DNA of 64,000 nucleotides, taken from contig NZ_JAIHON010000014.1 in the NCBI RefSeq assembly GCF_021173675.1, positions 1-64,000 on the forward strand, given 5' to 3'. The notes under the pieces are model-generated. The model saw only the letters and a program-made list of their open reading frames with translations, did no database searches and was not told the DNA's origin. Every line of letters begins with the position of its first letter. Positions within the stretch are counted from its first letter, which is position 1. The DNA is from Streptomyces lincolnensis (lineage in GTDB: Bacteria; Actinomycetota; Actinomycetes; Streptomycetales; Streptomycetaceae). Positions 15,658-24,884 of the stretch are shown in pieces. Both the position numbers and the translations under genes were made by a program.

Positions 15658-17094
15658 TCAGGGACGGTCGATGCCCTCCCACAGGTCGAGGGCGGCCTGG
15701 TAGTGGGCGCCGGCCTCGAAGGGCGGGCTGCCGACGCTCCCCGAAGTGGGCCGGTCCCCGACATCGGGCCACAGGCGGGTCTGCTCGCCGGTGGCGAAGT
15801 CGAGCACGATGTCGCGGATACGTGTGTCACGTTCGGCCTGCTCAGGGCTGCGACCCGGCTTCTCCTGGCCGACCAGGGCGTACATCTCGGTGCCGTGCAC
15901 GGCGGGCGCGCCCTCGGCGGGCCCGATCATCAGCAGACGGGCGGTACCGCCTGCCGCGGCGTGGGCCAGAGCACCGCGGGCGGCGGGGAGGCCGAAGATG
16001 TAGTCCGACAGCAGTGCGGCGCGGACCTCGGCCGGGGTGCGGCCGCCCTGGTCGTAGGCATCGACGATCTTCTTGGCGCGGGAGCGGGGGATGCGCCACC
16101 CGGCGACCTCGTCGACGATGCGGTCGACGGAGTGCGGGTCGAACCGGTCGAGGTCGTTGGCCACCCACCAGCCCATGTCGTCACTGGCCATGCTCAGCAG
16201 CACGTCGACATCACGGTGTGCGCCCGAGGCGAGTTCGTCCATGGGATGCGAGTGCAGCACCGCGCCGGGCTGTCCGGTGTCCAGGACGACACCGAGGCTC
16301 TTGCTGTCCATCCCGCCACGGACTCCGAGGTCCGTCGGGGTGACCTTGTGCAGGGCAGCCACCAGGGAGTCCGTGTCGAGGTCGAGCAGCTTCCCGGGGT
16401 TGTCCGCGACGCCGAGTTCGGTGACGAACCGGTGCGCGAGTTCCTCGGCCCACCAGGCCGGCTGGAGACGCGAGGGTCCGGCGGAGAACCCGGCCAGCCG
16501 ACGGTACAGGCCGTTGCCGGAGGCGGCACCGAGCAGCCCGAAGGTGGCATAGGCGCCGCCGCTGTGGCCATAGACGGTGACGTTGTCCGGGTCACCGCCG
16601 AACTGGGCGATGTTCCGCTGGATCCAGGTCAGCGCGGCGATGACGTCCTGCAGACAGAGGTTGCTGGCCTCGGCAAGCGGCCCGCCGTACTGCGAGAGCG
16701 AGACCGCGCCCAGGGCGCCGAGCCGGTAGTTCACCGACACGCTCACCACGCGCCCCGTCGCGGCGAGACCTGAGGCGTTCGAGGTGATCTGTGTGTTCGC
16801 GCCGTACTCGAATCCACCGCCGTGGATGTACACAGCCACCGGGAGCGCCTTGCCGGCCGACCGCTCGGGGGCCCACACGTTCAGGTTCAGGCAGTCCTCA
16901 CCCATCCCGCTCTCCGCCTCCAGCCAGTCACCGCTGTCGGGCTGGACGGAGACGACCCCCTTGCGGTCATAGGGGCGGTCCGGAGCGAAATCCACGACCA
17001 CGGGCCGGCGGTACCGCTCGGCGGTGGCGTACGGGATTCCCCACCAGGACCGCACCCCTGGTTCAGTCGGAGCCTTGGGAACGGAGGCGGTCAT
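15658..17094 (-). CDS. Type-B carboxylesterase
   Basis: A 478-residue serine esterase of the COesterase family. It has the SWWGIPYA start, EDCLNLNVWAP, oxyanion-hole VYIHGGGFEYG and nucleophile Ser in VYGHSGGAYATFG. No signal peptide is visible. The ATG at 17094 is preceded by AAGGA. It probably hydrolyses small esters or para-nitrobenzyl-type substrates; a role in the neighbourhood is not evident. Confidence 0.9.
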   Translation of the reverse strand: MTASVPKAPTEPGVRSWWGIPYATAERYRRPVVVDFAPDRPYDRKGVVSVQPDSGDWLEAESGMGEDCLNLNVWAPERSAGKALPVAVYIHGGGFEYGANTQITSNASGLAATGRVVSVSVNYRLGALGAVSLSQYGGPLAEASNLCLQDVIAALTWIQRNIAQFGGDPDNVTVYGHSGGAYATFGLLGAASGNGLYRRLAGFSAGPSRLQPAWWAEELAHRFVTELGVADNPGKLLDLDTDSLVAALHKVTPTDLGVRGGMDSKSLGVVLDTGQPGAVLHSHPMDELASGAHRDVDVLLSMASDDMGWWVANDLDRFDPHSVDRIVDEVAGWRIPRSRAKKIVDAYDQGGRTPAEVRAALLSDYIFGLPAARGALAHAAAGGTARLLMIGPAEGAPAVHGTEMYALVGQEKPGRSPEQAERDTRIRDIVLDFATGEQTRLWPDVGDRPTSGSVGSPPFEAGAHYQAALDLWEGIDRP

Positions 17095-17208
17095 GACATG
17101 TCCTTCCAGCGCGGTACGGGTGTACGCGCGGTGCTTCGGCTGCTGGTTTGCCCGTGGTGACGTCTGCCATCGTTTCCCGGGATCCGACAAAGCGCCTGGC
17201 GAGAGGCG

Positions 17209-17232
17209 GTCACCTGATGGTCAACAGGTGAC
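17209..17232. promoter_or_regulatory. Inverted repeat upstream of the carboxylesterase
   Basis: Perfect 8-bp arms GTCACCTG and CAGGTGAC with an 8-bp spacer, about 115 bp upstream of the esterase start. The shape suits a TetR- or MarR-type dimer site. The rest of 17095-17379 shows no gene. Confidence 0.45.
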
Positions 17233-17379
17233 ACTTCCTTACCTCTCCTCTTCGCGTGGCCCAGGCCGCCGAGGGGAGACCTCAGCGGTCCGAGATCTGC
17301 CGTCAGCGGGCCCGGTGGACCCCGGCCAGGGGAAGTCTCGGAGGGTGTCCGATGGTGAGTTGACGGGGCGCGGATCTGA

Positions 17380-18510
17380 TCAGCTCAGTTGTGGTGGGGC
17401 CCAGGCGTGGTGCCGAAGGATCATGCGCGTTGCGGCGCGGGAGGGTGTCAGCCGCATCGCTGTGTTCCGCAGAGTGACGGCCAGGGGGTGGGAGAGCCGC
17501 TGCCCCATCCGGCCGGCCTGGCGGGCGGCGCGCGCGACGGCCTGGCTGCGCGGTCGGCGCTCGGCGTCGTAGCGTGCGAGCGCGGCCGGCATGGTGGGCT
17601 CGGTGGCCAGTGCGGCGGCCAGCGCGACCGCGTCCTCCAGTGCCCGGCAGGCGCCCTGTCCGAGGTTGGGAGTCATCGCGTGTGCCGCGTCGCCGAGCAG
17701 CGCGGTCCGGCCGACCGTGTACGAGGGGAGCGGCGTGCGGAGTTCGTTGACGTCGTGGTGCAGCACGGCGGCGGGCCGGGTCGCGTCGAGCAGGGCGGGG
17801 ATCGGGGCGTGCCAGGTATGGAATCGTCTGCGCAGTTCGTCCACTGGGTCGGCGAACCGCGTCCCGGCGGGGAGGTTGAGGACGGCGTGCCACTCGGCCC
17901 GCCCGTCATGGAAGGCGATGTGCCCGAATTCGGCGCCGTGCCCCCAGGTGAGTTCGAAGTCGGTGGACAGGTCGACCGCCTGCTCGGTGATGGTGCGCAG
18001 CACCGTCGAGCCGCTGTAGACCGGACCGGGGTGGGCTGGGAAGAGACGGCTGCGCACTGCGCTGCCGACGCCGTCGGCCGCCACCACCAGATCGGCGTCC
18101 AGGACGGTCTCGCCGCAGCCGACTCGAACCCTCCCGGGGGCGATCTGCTCGACCGAGTCCGTCTCGGAGCCGATCAGCAGTGCTTCGTCGGGCAGGGAGT
18201 CGCGGAGCAGTCGGTGCAAGGTGGAGCGGGGGATGCCCGTGATCGGTGCGCCCACCGCCTTCTCCAGCGCCGAGCCGTCCATCCGGGCCAGCCAACTGCC
18301 CCTGCGGTGTGCGAGTGCCGCCGTTGTACTGGCCTCGCGAGGCATCCCGTACCGCGTCGCCGACGCCGAGTTCATCCAGTGTCCGCAGGCCGTTGGCGGC
18401 CAGTGAGATGCCCGCCCCGCGTCCTCGAGCGAGGAGGCACGCTCGACCACCGTCACGTCCCATCCGATGCGGCGCAGTCCGATCGCGGCGGCCAGGCCGC
18501 CGATGCCCGC
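17380..18510 (-). pseudogene. FAD-dependent monooxygenase, N-terminus deleted and frameshifted
   Basis: Group-A flavin monooxygenase. AGIGGLAAAIGLRRIGW is the remaining part of the N-terminal GxGxxG motif, followed by VVAADGVGSAVRSRLF and the FAD motif GRTALLGDAAHAMTPNLGQG. The first residues and start codon are gone at about 18510. In addition, 18300-18420 reads in another frame (AGISLAANGLRTLDELGVGD fits the family). One G seems missing in a G run near 18420 and one G extra near 18303. The two shifts compensate, so the C-terminal two thirds are in frame again. It could be sequencing error plus a real deletion. Confidence 0.8.
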
Positions 18511-19032
18511 GGCTCTCGACGTACTACTGGCCGACGAAGGGATCCGCGGCCTGACCCACCGTGCGGTCGACCGCAAAGCGGCCATGCCGGCCGGCACCAC
18601 CTCGGCCTACTTCCGCACCCGAGCCGCGCTGCTCACCGGACTGGTCACACGCCTGGTCCAGCTCGACCAGGCGGAACTGCAGGCCATGGCCGAAGAGCTT
18701 CCACCTCTGCGCACCGTCGAGGAACTGGTGGACGGCATGGCGCTGCTCACCCGACAGCGACTCACCGGCGAGGGCCGCCGCCGCTCGCCCGCTACGCCTG
18801 CGCCGTCGAGAGCGTGCGTGACCATGAGCTGCGCGAGATCCTCGTACCCCGCGAGAACGCCGGCCGCGATGCTGTCCGCCTGTTCCTCGCCGCGCAGGGC
18901 GTGACGGACGTCGAGAATCGCAGTCACACCCTGCTGACCTGCATCGACGGACTGGTCTTCGACCGGCTGGTGAGCGGCGGCGAAGTACCGCGCGAGGCCT
19001 TCGAAGGCCTGGTCGCCGCCGCCCTGCGTTAG
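18509..19032 (+). pseudogene. TetR-family regulator, N-terminus deleted and frameshifted
   Basis: ALDVLLADEGIRGLTHRAVD, then AGTTSAYFRTRAALLTGLV is a TetR helix-turn-helix region lacking only its extreme N-terminus. After RLTGEGRRR at about 18783 the reading continues in another frame with LARYACAVESVRDHELREIL to the stop at 19032, as if one base were lost. It faces the monooxygenase remnant, and both lose their beginnings at the same point, so the shared promoter region has been deleted. Confidence 0.75.
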
Positions 19033-19211
19033 GCCTTGGGCATCCACGGTCTCCTTCGAACCGGCCTGCGGCCTCATCTGTCTCCGCCGCCCACGCCCCC
19101 ATTTCCGGTTGCTGCCCCCCCCTGTGATGCGGAGTTGGTTCACGGTGGCGCCGCAGCCGACGCGGGCCGCGCGAGCAGATGAGCCGACAGGAGAGGGGGC
19201 GGTCGGGGCGA

Positions 19212-20330
19212 TCAGTAGAAGCGGCGGACGAAGACGTCCGACTTGCCGTTGGTGTCGCCGGGCACGATGTCGTCGGCCGCGGAATGGAAGACCACGTCAC
19301 GCCCACCGGAGCTGACCGCGTCGGTCCCGGCCGAGGCGGGCTGGTTCGAGACGACCTCCTCGGTGCCCGTCTCCAGGTCGCGCAGCATCAGCGACGGTCC
19401 GCTCGTGTCGTTGGGGGCGTACAAGAGATAGCGTCCGGTGGGATCGATGGCCACGCCCCGTACGTTCGGCACCAGTTGTTCGGCGCCCGAGCTCTCGTCG
19501 TGGACGTAGGTGTCGGAGCCCGAGAGATAGACGACCTTGCTGCCGTCCCTGCTGAGCTGGACGAGTGTCGCCGCCTTGGACGGGCCCTCGATCGGGCCGG
19601 AGGAGGTGTCGTCGGTCCGGTCCCACACGAAGACGTCCTCCGTCTGGCCGTCCTGGTAGGCGACGAAACGGCCGTCGCCGCTGATGGACGGCCGGGCCGA
19701 GACGGGGTGGCCGAACTCGGCGACGGTCTGCGCGGTGTCCGCCTGCCAGTCCCGTACCTCGATGCGCTGCCAGGACGGCGGTCGAGTGAAGGTGGCGACC
19801 TGGGCCAGGTAGCGGCCGTTCGCGCTCAGAGACGGCTGACTGCAGCTGAGGCCCGGGCAGTTGATGCCGATCGTGCTTCCCGAGCTCACCTGAGACAGGA
19901 AGACCTTCGTGTTTCTCATCAACTGCCCCCAGAAGGCGACGTATTGCCCGTCGCCGCTGATCACCGGGCGCTGGATCGTGGAGGTGATGCTGCTCATCTG
20001 CGTGGTCTGGCTCGTCCGCTGGTCGCGAACGTACACCTCGTCCCCTGTCCCCCGGTTGTCGGGGATGAGGTTTGTCGCCGACGAGGAGAAGGCGATGCGC
20101 CGGCCGTCGGTCGTGATCGTGGCGCCGGCGGAGTCGCCGTCCCCCTGGGTGCCGTCGGACGCGACGCTGATCCGCTCGACTCCGGCTCCGCTGCCGCTCG
20201 TGACACCCGCCGCGGTCATGGGCCCGGCCGAAGCGACTCCCGGCAGCATCGTCGTAACCGCGCAGACCACGAATGTGGCGCCTAACGCGGCCCTCATACG
20301 TCTGGTGAAGCTCTGATTCGTGTTCCCCAT
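19212..20330 (-). CDS. Secreted TolB-like beta-propeller protein (PD40 repeats)
   Basis: A 372-residue exported protein. The signal peptide is RRMRAALGATFVVCAVTTML with an Ala-Ser-Ala cleavage site at about residue 36. It then has repeated PD40/TolB blades: ITTDGRRIAFSS, ISGDGQYVAFWG, LSANGRYLAQVA, ISGDGRFVAYQD, LSRDGSKVVYLS and IDPTGRYLLYAP. The end (SADDIVPGDTNGKSDVFVRR) is typical of Streptomyces propeller proteins. A binding or scaffold role outside the cell is likely; no enzyme motif is visible. The ATG follows GGGGGA. Confidence 0.85.
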   Translation of the reverse strand: MGNTNQSFTRRMRAALGATFVVCAVTTMLPGVASAGPMTAAGVTSGSGAGVERISVASDGTQGDGDSAGATITTDGRRIAFSSSATNLIPDNRGTGDEVYVRDQRTSQTTQMSSITSTIQRPVISGDGQYVAFWGQLMRNTKVFLSQVSSGSTIGINCPGLSCSQPSLSANGRYLAQVATFTRPPSWQRIEVRDWQADTAQTVAEFGHPVSARPSISGDGRFVAYQDGQTEDVFVWDRTDDTSSGPIEGPSKAATLVQLSRDGSKVVYLSGSDTYVHDESSGAEQLVPNVRGVAIDPTGRYLLYAPNDTSGPSLMLRDLETGTEEVVSNQPASAGTDAVSSGGRDVVFHSAADDIVPGDTNGKSDVFVRRFY

Positions 20331-20538
20331 CGTTTCCCCCCAAATGCAGGACGTGGTCCTTCTCCCCCGGTCCCCACCGGAGGGCCACAAGCATGCAACC
20401 GTGATGGCGCTGTGGGGTCAATGTGTCGCATGACTAATGAGAGGCGCAGTTCCGGACAGGTGTGAGCGGCCGGATTCGCAACCGGCGAAGGTCCCATGCG
20501 GTTGGAGTCCGGACTCGACAGCGACGAAGGGGAGAGCC

Positions 20539-20739
20539 GTGGCCAAGGTCAGCATCAGTCTCGATGCCGAGTTGGTGGTGGAAGTGATGGTCCTCGCCGG
20601 CGTCGGATCGCCCCAGGACGCCGTCGAACTCGTCGTGCGCGACTACATCGCCCGTGGTCATCGCACCGAGGCGCGCACGGAACTGAAGGACCAGAAGCTG
20701 CGCGAGGTCGAGATCAAACCGCAGGAGTCACAGGGATGA
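20539..20739 (+). CDS. VapB-like antitoxin, apparently without its toxin
   Basis: A 66-residue protein starting VAKVSISLDAELVVEVMVLA and continuing SPQDAVELVVRDYIARGHR, the pattern of VapB/DUF2191 antitoxins with an N-terminal ribbon-helix-helix. The GTG has AAGGGGAG upstream. The expected overlapping PIN-domain toxin is missing: only a short ATG frame of 8 codons overlaps its end before a stop. It is an orphan or solitary antitoxin. Confidence 0.65.
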   Translation: MAKVSISLDAELVVEVMVLAGVGSPQDAVELVVRDYIARGHRTEARTELKDQKLREVEIKPQESQG

Positions 20740-20760
20740 TCACTCGCAGCGGCCGCCGGT

Positions 20761-20964
20761 GACGCGATCGAAGAATACGTACGCTGCTACTCCCCTACTC
20801 CCCTACTCCCCTACTCCCTGCCCGGTGGCATCCGCGCGATGCTGTCCATCTACCGGGCGATACTCGTCGACGCCGAGCAGAACCGGCAAGCGGCACAAAG
20901 GACGTCGGACATCCCGGTGCTGGCCCTCGACGGCTCGGCCTTCATCGGCGACCGCGGCAGAAGT
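20761..20964 (+). pseudogene. Alpha/beta hydrolase (epoxide-hydrolase-like) fragment
   Basis: The frame reads DAIEEYVRCYS, then LPGGIRAMLSIYRAILVDAE and IPVLALDGSAFIGDRGR. This is the cap-to-C-terminal region of epoxide-hydrolase-like proteins (usually a Y-PGGMRA...YRA pattern). The catalytic Asp and His regions are missing. An 8-bp tandem repeat sits in the middle of the conserved Y...PGG segment. Confidence 0.6.
20787..20818 (+). repeat. Four exact tandem copies of CTACTCCC
   Basis: An 8-bp unit is repeated four times without error inside the hydrolase fragment. A unit that is not a multiple of 3 would change frame with each copy gained or lost. Confidence 0.9.
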
Positions 20965-20986
20965 AGTCCCACACCTCACCGCCTCT

Positions 20987-21000
20987 ATTGACCGGTCAAT
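20987..21000. promoter_or_regulatory. Palindrome ATTGACCGGTCAAT before the GntR gene
   Basis: A perfect 14-bp palindrome ends 7 bp before the ATG of the GntR-family gene. The position suggests autoregulation by the GntR protein. With no Shine-Dalgarno in the short space, the mRNA may be leaderless. Confidence 0.55.
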
Positions 21001-21007
21001 TGGTTAA

Positions 21008-21736
21008 ATGTACGGTCCCCAAGTGACCGTGCCGCTCTACGTGCAGATCAGGCGGGAGATCGAGGCCAGGATCCGGGCCGGAGACCTGCCTCCCGGCGCC
21101 CGGCTGCCGACCGAGAAGGACCTCTCCACCCAGCACGGCGTCAGCCGCGCCACAGCACAGCGCGTCCTGAACGACCTGGCCGAGGCGGGGCTGGCCATCC
21201 GTCGGCGCCGCCACGGAACGTTCGTCGCAGACGTGACGCGGCAGATCAATCTGCTCAACTTCGTCACTCCCGCGACAGCCGCGAAGGGCGTACCCGGCCG
21301 GCACGAAGTCATCTCCGCACGGATCGTCAGAGCCGCCGACGCCGTCCTGCCCCTCCCGGGCGCCTCCGCCGACACCGCCGTGGTGGAACTGATCCGCCGC
21401 AAGCTCGACGTACGCGAGGAGCCTCAGTCACTGGAGCGGCACGTCGTCCTCTTCGCCGCCGCCCCCGACCTGCTCGACGAGGACCTCGAAGAGCTCGTCA
21501 CCCTGCCGTATCTGCAACGCCGTGGCGTGGCGCTCGACGCGATCCGCCTCTACCTCGACCCGGTCACCCTCGGCGAGACCGAGGCCGCCTTGCTGAACAG
21601 TCGGATCGGGACGCCCGCGCTGATGCGGCGCCGGGAACTGCTGGCAGGCGAGGACCACGCCATCGAGGTGGTCACCACTCTCGTCCGTCCGGGAACCGCC
21701 GAGTTCTTTCTGGAGCTTCCGGTCCCCACCGGCTGA
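21008..21736 (+). CDS. GntR-family regulator with UTRA domain (HutC type)
   Basis: A 242-residue repressor. It has an N-terminal winged helix (PLYVQIRREIEARIRAGDL, then GARLPTEKDLSTQHGVSRAT) and a C-terminal UTRA ligand-binding domain from about residue 85. It lies 37 bp upstream of the FAD oxidoreductase gene and probably controls it in response to its substrate. The start at 21008 lacks a clear ribosome site; GTG at 21023 is an alternative. Confidence 0.88.
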   Translation: MYGPQVTVPLYVQIRREIEARIRAGDLPPGARLPTEKDLSTQHGVSRATAQRVLNDLAEAGLAIRRRRHGTFVADVTRQINLLNFVTPATAAKGVPGRHEVISARIVRAADAVLPLPGASADTAVVELIRRKLDVREEPQSLERHVVLFAAAPDLLDEDLEELVTLPYLQRRGVALDAIRLYLDPVTLGETEAALLNSRIGTPALMRRRELLAGEDHAIEVVTTLVRPGTAEFFLELPVPTG

Positions 21737-21773
21737 GCAGCACACCGCTGTTCGGAAAGGACCAGTGCACACC

Positions 21774-22940
21774 ATGAAGGTCATCGTCATCGGAGCCGGC
21801 GCACTGGGTGTGGCGGTCGCCAGGCAGCTCGCCGTCGCCGGCGAGGACGTGCTCCTCCTCGATCAGCAGGGAGCCGGCACCGGTACCACCGCGACCACCT
21901 TCGCCTGGACCAACTCCAGCCGGAAGCTCGATCCGCGGTACCACCGGCTGAACCTCGCGGGCATGCAGGAGCACGCCAGGCTCGCCGAGCAACTGCCCGG
22001 AGCACCGTCGTACTTCCCCAGCGGAGCGCTGCAGTGGGCGGACGCCGCACAGGAACAGCGGCTCGCCGACAACGTCGAACGTCTGCAGTCACTCGGCTAC
22101 CCCGCTCGCTGGGTCACACGTGACGAGGCATCACGGCTCGCGGGCGACCTCCGCGTCCCGGCCACCATCACCTCCATCGCGCACTTCCCCGGCGAGGGAT
22201 ACGTTCTGCCGGACCGCTTCGTGCGCAACCTGCTGACAGATGCCCGACAGCACGGGGCCACATACGCGATCGGCGAGGTCACGGCCATCGACGACGGGCC
22301 GGACCGGGTGACCGTCACCCTGGCCGGAGGCGAGACCCACAGCGGCGACCGGGCCGTCCTGGCGACCGGCCGCTGGACACAACGGCTGGCCGCACGGGCC
22401 GGGATCGACATTCCGATGGTGACGGACACCGGACGCGGGGCACCGCCCGTCGGCCTCATCGGCCACGCGCGCTCCCCCGAAATCGACCTGCGCTGCGTGG
22501 TCCACAGCCCCGGTCTCAATCTCCGCCCCGCAGGCAACGGCCACACCGTCCTGCAGGCACTCGACCTGAACGCAGCTGTCGATCCGGCACACCCGCCGAC
22601 CCCCGACGGGGACATCGCCACCACCCTCGCCCGCCGCTTCCGCGCGCTGCTGACCGACAACCACCGCACACCGGCGATCGACCTGCGCATCGGCATCCGG
22701 TCACTGCCCGCCGACGGCCACACCATCGCCGGCTACGCCTCCCCCACGTCCCGTATCTACTGCCTCGTCACCCACAGCGGCATCACCCTGGCCCCGATCC
22801 TGGGACGCCTCGTCGCCGCCGAGCTCACGACCGACCAGGCCCAGGACCTCCTCACCGCCTTCCGGCCCACACGCTTCACCGGCCCACAACGCCCGGACAC
22901 CGAGACCGACCAACACGCCACCCACCTCGGCGACCAATAG
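21774..22940 (+). CDS. DAO-family FAD-dependent amine/amino-acid oxidoreductase
   Basis: A 388-residue flavoprotein: MKVIVIGAGALGVAVARQLA forms the ADP-binding Rossmann fold, ATTFAWTNSS follows, and the C-terminal LRIGIRSLPADGHTIAGY with THSGITLAPILGRL closes the FAD site. The domain matches the D-amino-acid oxidase/glycine-oxidase superfamily. It probably oxidises a small amine or amino acid under control of the upstream GntR protein. GTG at 21765, nearer the AAAGG box, is an alternative start. Confidence 0.87.
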   Translation: MKVIVIGAGALGVAVARQLAVAGEDVLLLDQQGAGTGTTATTFAWTNSSRKLDPRYHRLNLAGMQEHARLAEQLPGAPSYFPSGALQWADAAQEQRLADNVERLQSLGYPARWVTRDEASRLAGDLRVPATITSIAHFPGEGYVLPDRFVRNLLTDARQHGATYAIGEVTAIDDGPDRVTVTLAGGETHSGDRAVLATGRWTQRLAARAGIDIPMVTDTGRGAPPVGLIGHARSPEIDLRCVVHSPGLNLRPAGNGHTVLQALDLNAAVDPAHPPTPDGDIATTLARRFRALLTDNHRTPAIDLRIGIRSLPADGHTIAGYASPTSRIYCLVTHSGITLAPILGRLVAAELTTDQAQDLLTAFRPTRFTGPQRPDTETDQHATHLGDQ

Positions 22941-22974
22941 CCGGCGCCCCTCCCCCACGGCGAACTCCCGCCCC

Positions 22975-23140
22975 GCGCAGGACCCCGATCTGACAGCTCG
23001 CACTGGCCGACGCCACGTCGAGGGTCTGGGAGACGAGCTTGTCGCGCAGCGCCGGGGGACCGCCGACCAGCCGAGCCGCAGCCCGGGGCGAGGCTCTTGG
23101 ACAGGCTGTCGGCGTGGATGACGTGATCGGTCGGCGCCCA
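22975..23140 (-). pseudogene. Decayed MocR/PLP aminotransferase fragment
   Basis: The leftward strand encodes DHVIHADSLSKSLAPG, the PLP-lysine region of MocR-type regulators and aminotransferases. After about two frameshifts it continues with VGGPPALRDKLVSQTLDVAS. Nothing else of the gene remains. The rest of 22941-23238 shows no gene. Confidence 0.6.
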
Positions 23141-23238
23141 ACTTCTGGAACGGCGACTGACAGACGAGACCCCGGTAAGGCGCCGATCCGCCTCCACCGG
23201 TTCGACGGCGGAGTTCCCACGGCGGCCGGCGTTCCCGA

Positions 23239-23847
23239 CTACGTGATGGGGAAGTCGAAGTAGGTGTCTGGATAAGGTTCGTCTTTCAGCGTGTAATGCC
23301 ACCACTCGCACTCGTACGCGCTGAAGCCGCAGTCCTCCATGATGGACCGCAGGTTTTCACGGTTTCGCGCTGCGGCTTGCTCGATCCCCGTTGCTCCATG
23401 ATGGGAGAGGGAATCCATCAGGTCGTGACCACCGCCCATGGTGGCAAGTTCACCGGTGTCCAGGTGATACAGCGTCACATCCACGGTGCCGCCCCGGCTG
23501 TGGCCCGACTTGGTGGCCACGTATCCCATCTCGAACATGTCGGTTCTGTCGATGTTCGGATAGTGCCGTGACTTCGTCCGGCCGTCCTCCGGCTGTTGCG
23601 ACCAGCGGACGAAGCAGTCCACGGCACGTTGCGGGCGGTAGCCGTCCCAGAGCAGCAGGCCGAAGCCGAGGGATCCGGCCTTCTCCTGTGCGTTCTCCAG
23701 AGCCGCGCACAGGGCCTTCGTGCCGACGATGCGATTCGCCAAGTAACCGTCCACCGGTTTCCCGGTGAAGTTGTCCCAGGTGGCGTACTTGGCGTCCCAG
23801 CGTATTCCGGGGACGAGTTCGTCCACGAAGACGAAGTCATCGTTCAT
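23239..23847 (-). CDS. vanX: D-Ala-D-Ala dipeptidase VanX
   Basis: A 202-residue zinc dipeptidase. The zinc ligands and catalytic residues fall exactly at VanX numbering: His116 and Asp123 in KSGHSRGGTVDVTL, Glu181 and His184 in CEWWHYT. Arg71 is in WDGYRPQRA. It destroys D-Ala-D-Ala so that precursors end in D-Ala-D-Lac, giving glycopeptide resistance. It is the last gene of the vanHAX operon; its ATG overlaps the vanA stop. Confidence 0.96.
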   Translation of the reverse strand: MNDDFVFVDELVPGIRWDAKYATWDNFTGKPVDGYLANRIVGTKALCAALENAQEKAGSLGFGLLLWDGYRPQRAVDCFVRWSQQPEDGRTKSRHYPNIDRTDMFEMGYVATKSGHSRGGTVDVTLYHLDTGELATMGGGHDLMDSLSHHGATGIEQAAARNRENLRSIMEDCGFSAYECEWWHYTLKDEPYPDTYFDFPIT

Positions 23848-24884
23848 CGGAGCTTCCCCGTCAGTGCCAGCGAGACCAGCCGGTCGATCACCTCGGCGAG
23901 CGGAAGATCTGCGGCCGCCATCATCCTCGGATAGCGGCTGTACGAGGTCATGCCGGGAAAAGTATTGACCTCGTTGAGGACTACTTCGCCATCCTCCTTG
24001 AGGAACATGTCCACCCGCGACAGCCCCCGGCATCCCAGAGCACGGTAGACGGCCTTCGCCTTCTCCTGCACGAGCACTCGCGACTCTTCCGGAATGTCGG
24101 CGGGAACGATGGCCACGGAGTTGTCGGATCCGGTCTCGGGCCGGTCCTCCTGGTGGATCCTGAAGAAGCCGTGGGAGAGTGCGATGTGGTCCACCTCCCC
24201 CGCGATCAGATCCAGTTCGTTCCCGAGGATGGCGCAGCCGATCTCGCTGCCGGCGACGGCCTCCTCGATCAGCACCTTCGAGTCGTACCGCCGGGCGGTT
24301 TCCACCGCACTGAGCAGTTCCTCCTTCCGGGATACCTTGCTGACGCCGAAGGACGACCCCGAGCGGGCCGGCTTCACGAAGACGGGATAGGTGATCCGGT
24401 CGGGGTCGATCTCCTCATCCGCCATGACGGTCCAGAAATTCGGCGTGGCGATTCCCGCGCTTCCGGCGACGAGATAGGCGAGGGACTTGTCCATGCACAG
24501 CGCGGAACTCTGGATGTCGCAGCCGATGTAGGGGATGCCGGACAGTTCGAGGAGACCCTGTATCGCGCCGTCCTCGCCGAGCTTGCCGTGCAGTACCGGC
24601 AGCACGACATCCAGGGCGATCGCCTCGTACCGCCCCTGGTCCAGGACGAGCAGTCCGCGGACCCTGCGGTCCGGTGACAGTACGGCCGGGCGGCAGTTGC
24701 CCTCCTCCCAGCCCGAGCCGGGCCCGTCGCAGAGCCTCCAGTCACCGCTCTGCGTGATCCCGATGTAGAACGGCTCGTACTTCACGACGTCAAGATTCCG
24801 CGCGACGTCCTGCGCGGACTTGACGGAGACAGGGTGCTCCTCGGAGCAGCCACCGAATATGATGCCGACCTTCAACCTAGCCAT
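23844..24884 (-). CDS. vanA: D-alanine--D-lactate ligase VanA
   Basis: A 346-residue ATP-grasp ligase. It begins KVGIIFGGCSEEHPVSVKSA, has the phosphate-loop region FVKPARSGSSFGVSKVSR and ends with EVNTFPGMTSYSRYP. The omega loop contains ALSHGFFRIHQE, whose His is the hallmark of D-Ala-D-Lac rather than D-Ala-D-Ala ligases. It overlaps both neighbours in the operon. Confidence 0.96.
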   Translation of the reverse strand: MARLKVGIIFGGCSEEHPVSVKSAQDVARNLDVVKYEPFYIGITQSGDWRLCDGPGSGWEEGNCRPAVLSPDRRVRGLLVLDQGRYEAIALDVVLPVLHGKLGEDGAIQGLLELSGIPYIGCDIQSSALCMDKSLAYLVAGSAGIATPNFWTVMADEEIDPDRITYPVFVKPARSGSSFGVSKVSRKEELLSAVETARRYDSKVLIEEAVAGSEIGCAILGNELDLIAGEVDHIALSHGFFRIHQEDRPETGSDNSVAIVPADIPEESRVLVQEKAKAVYRALGCRGLSRVDMFLKEDGEVVLNEVNTFPGMTSYSRYPRMMAAADLPLAEVIDRLVSLALTGKLR

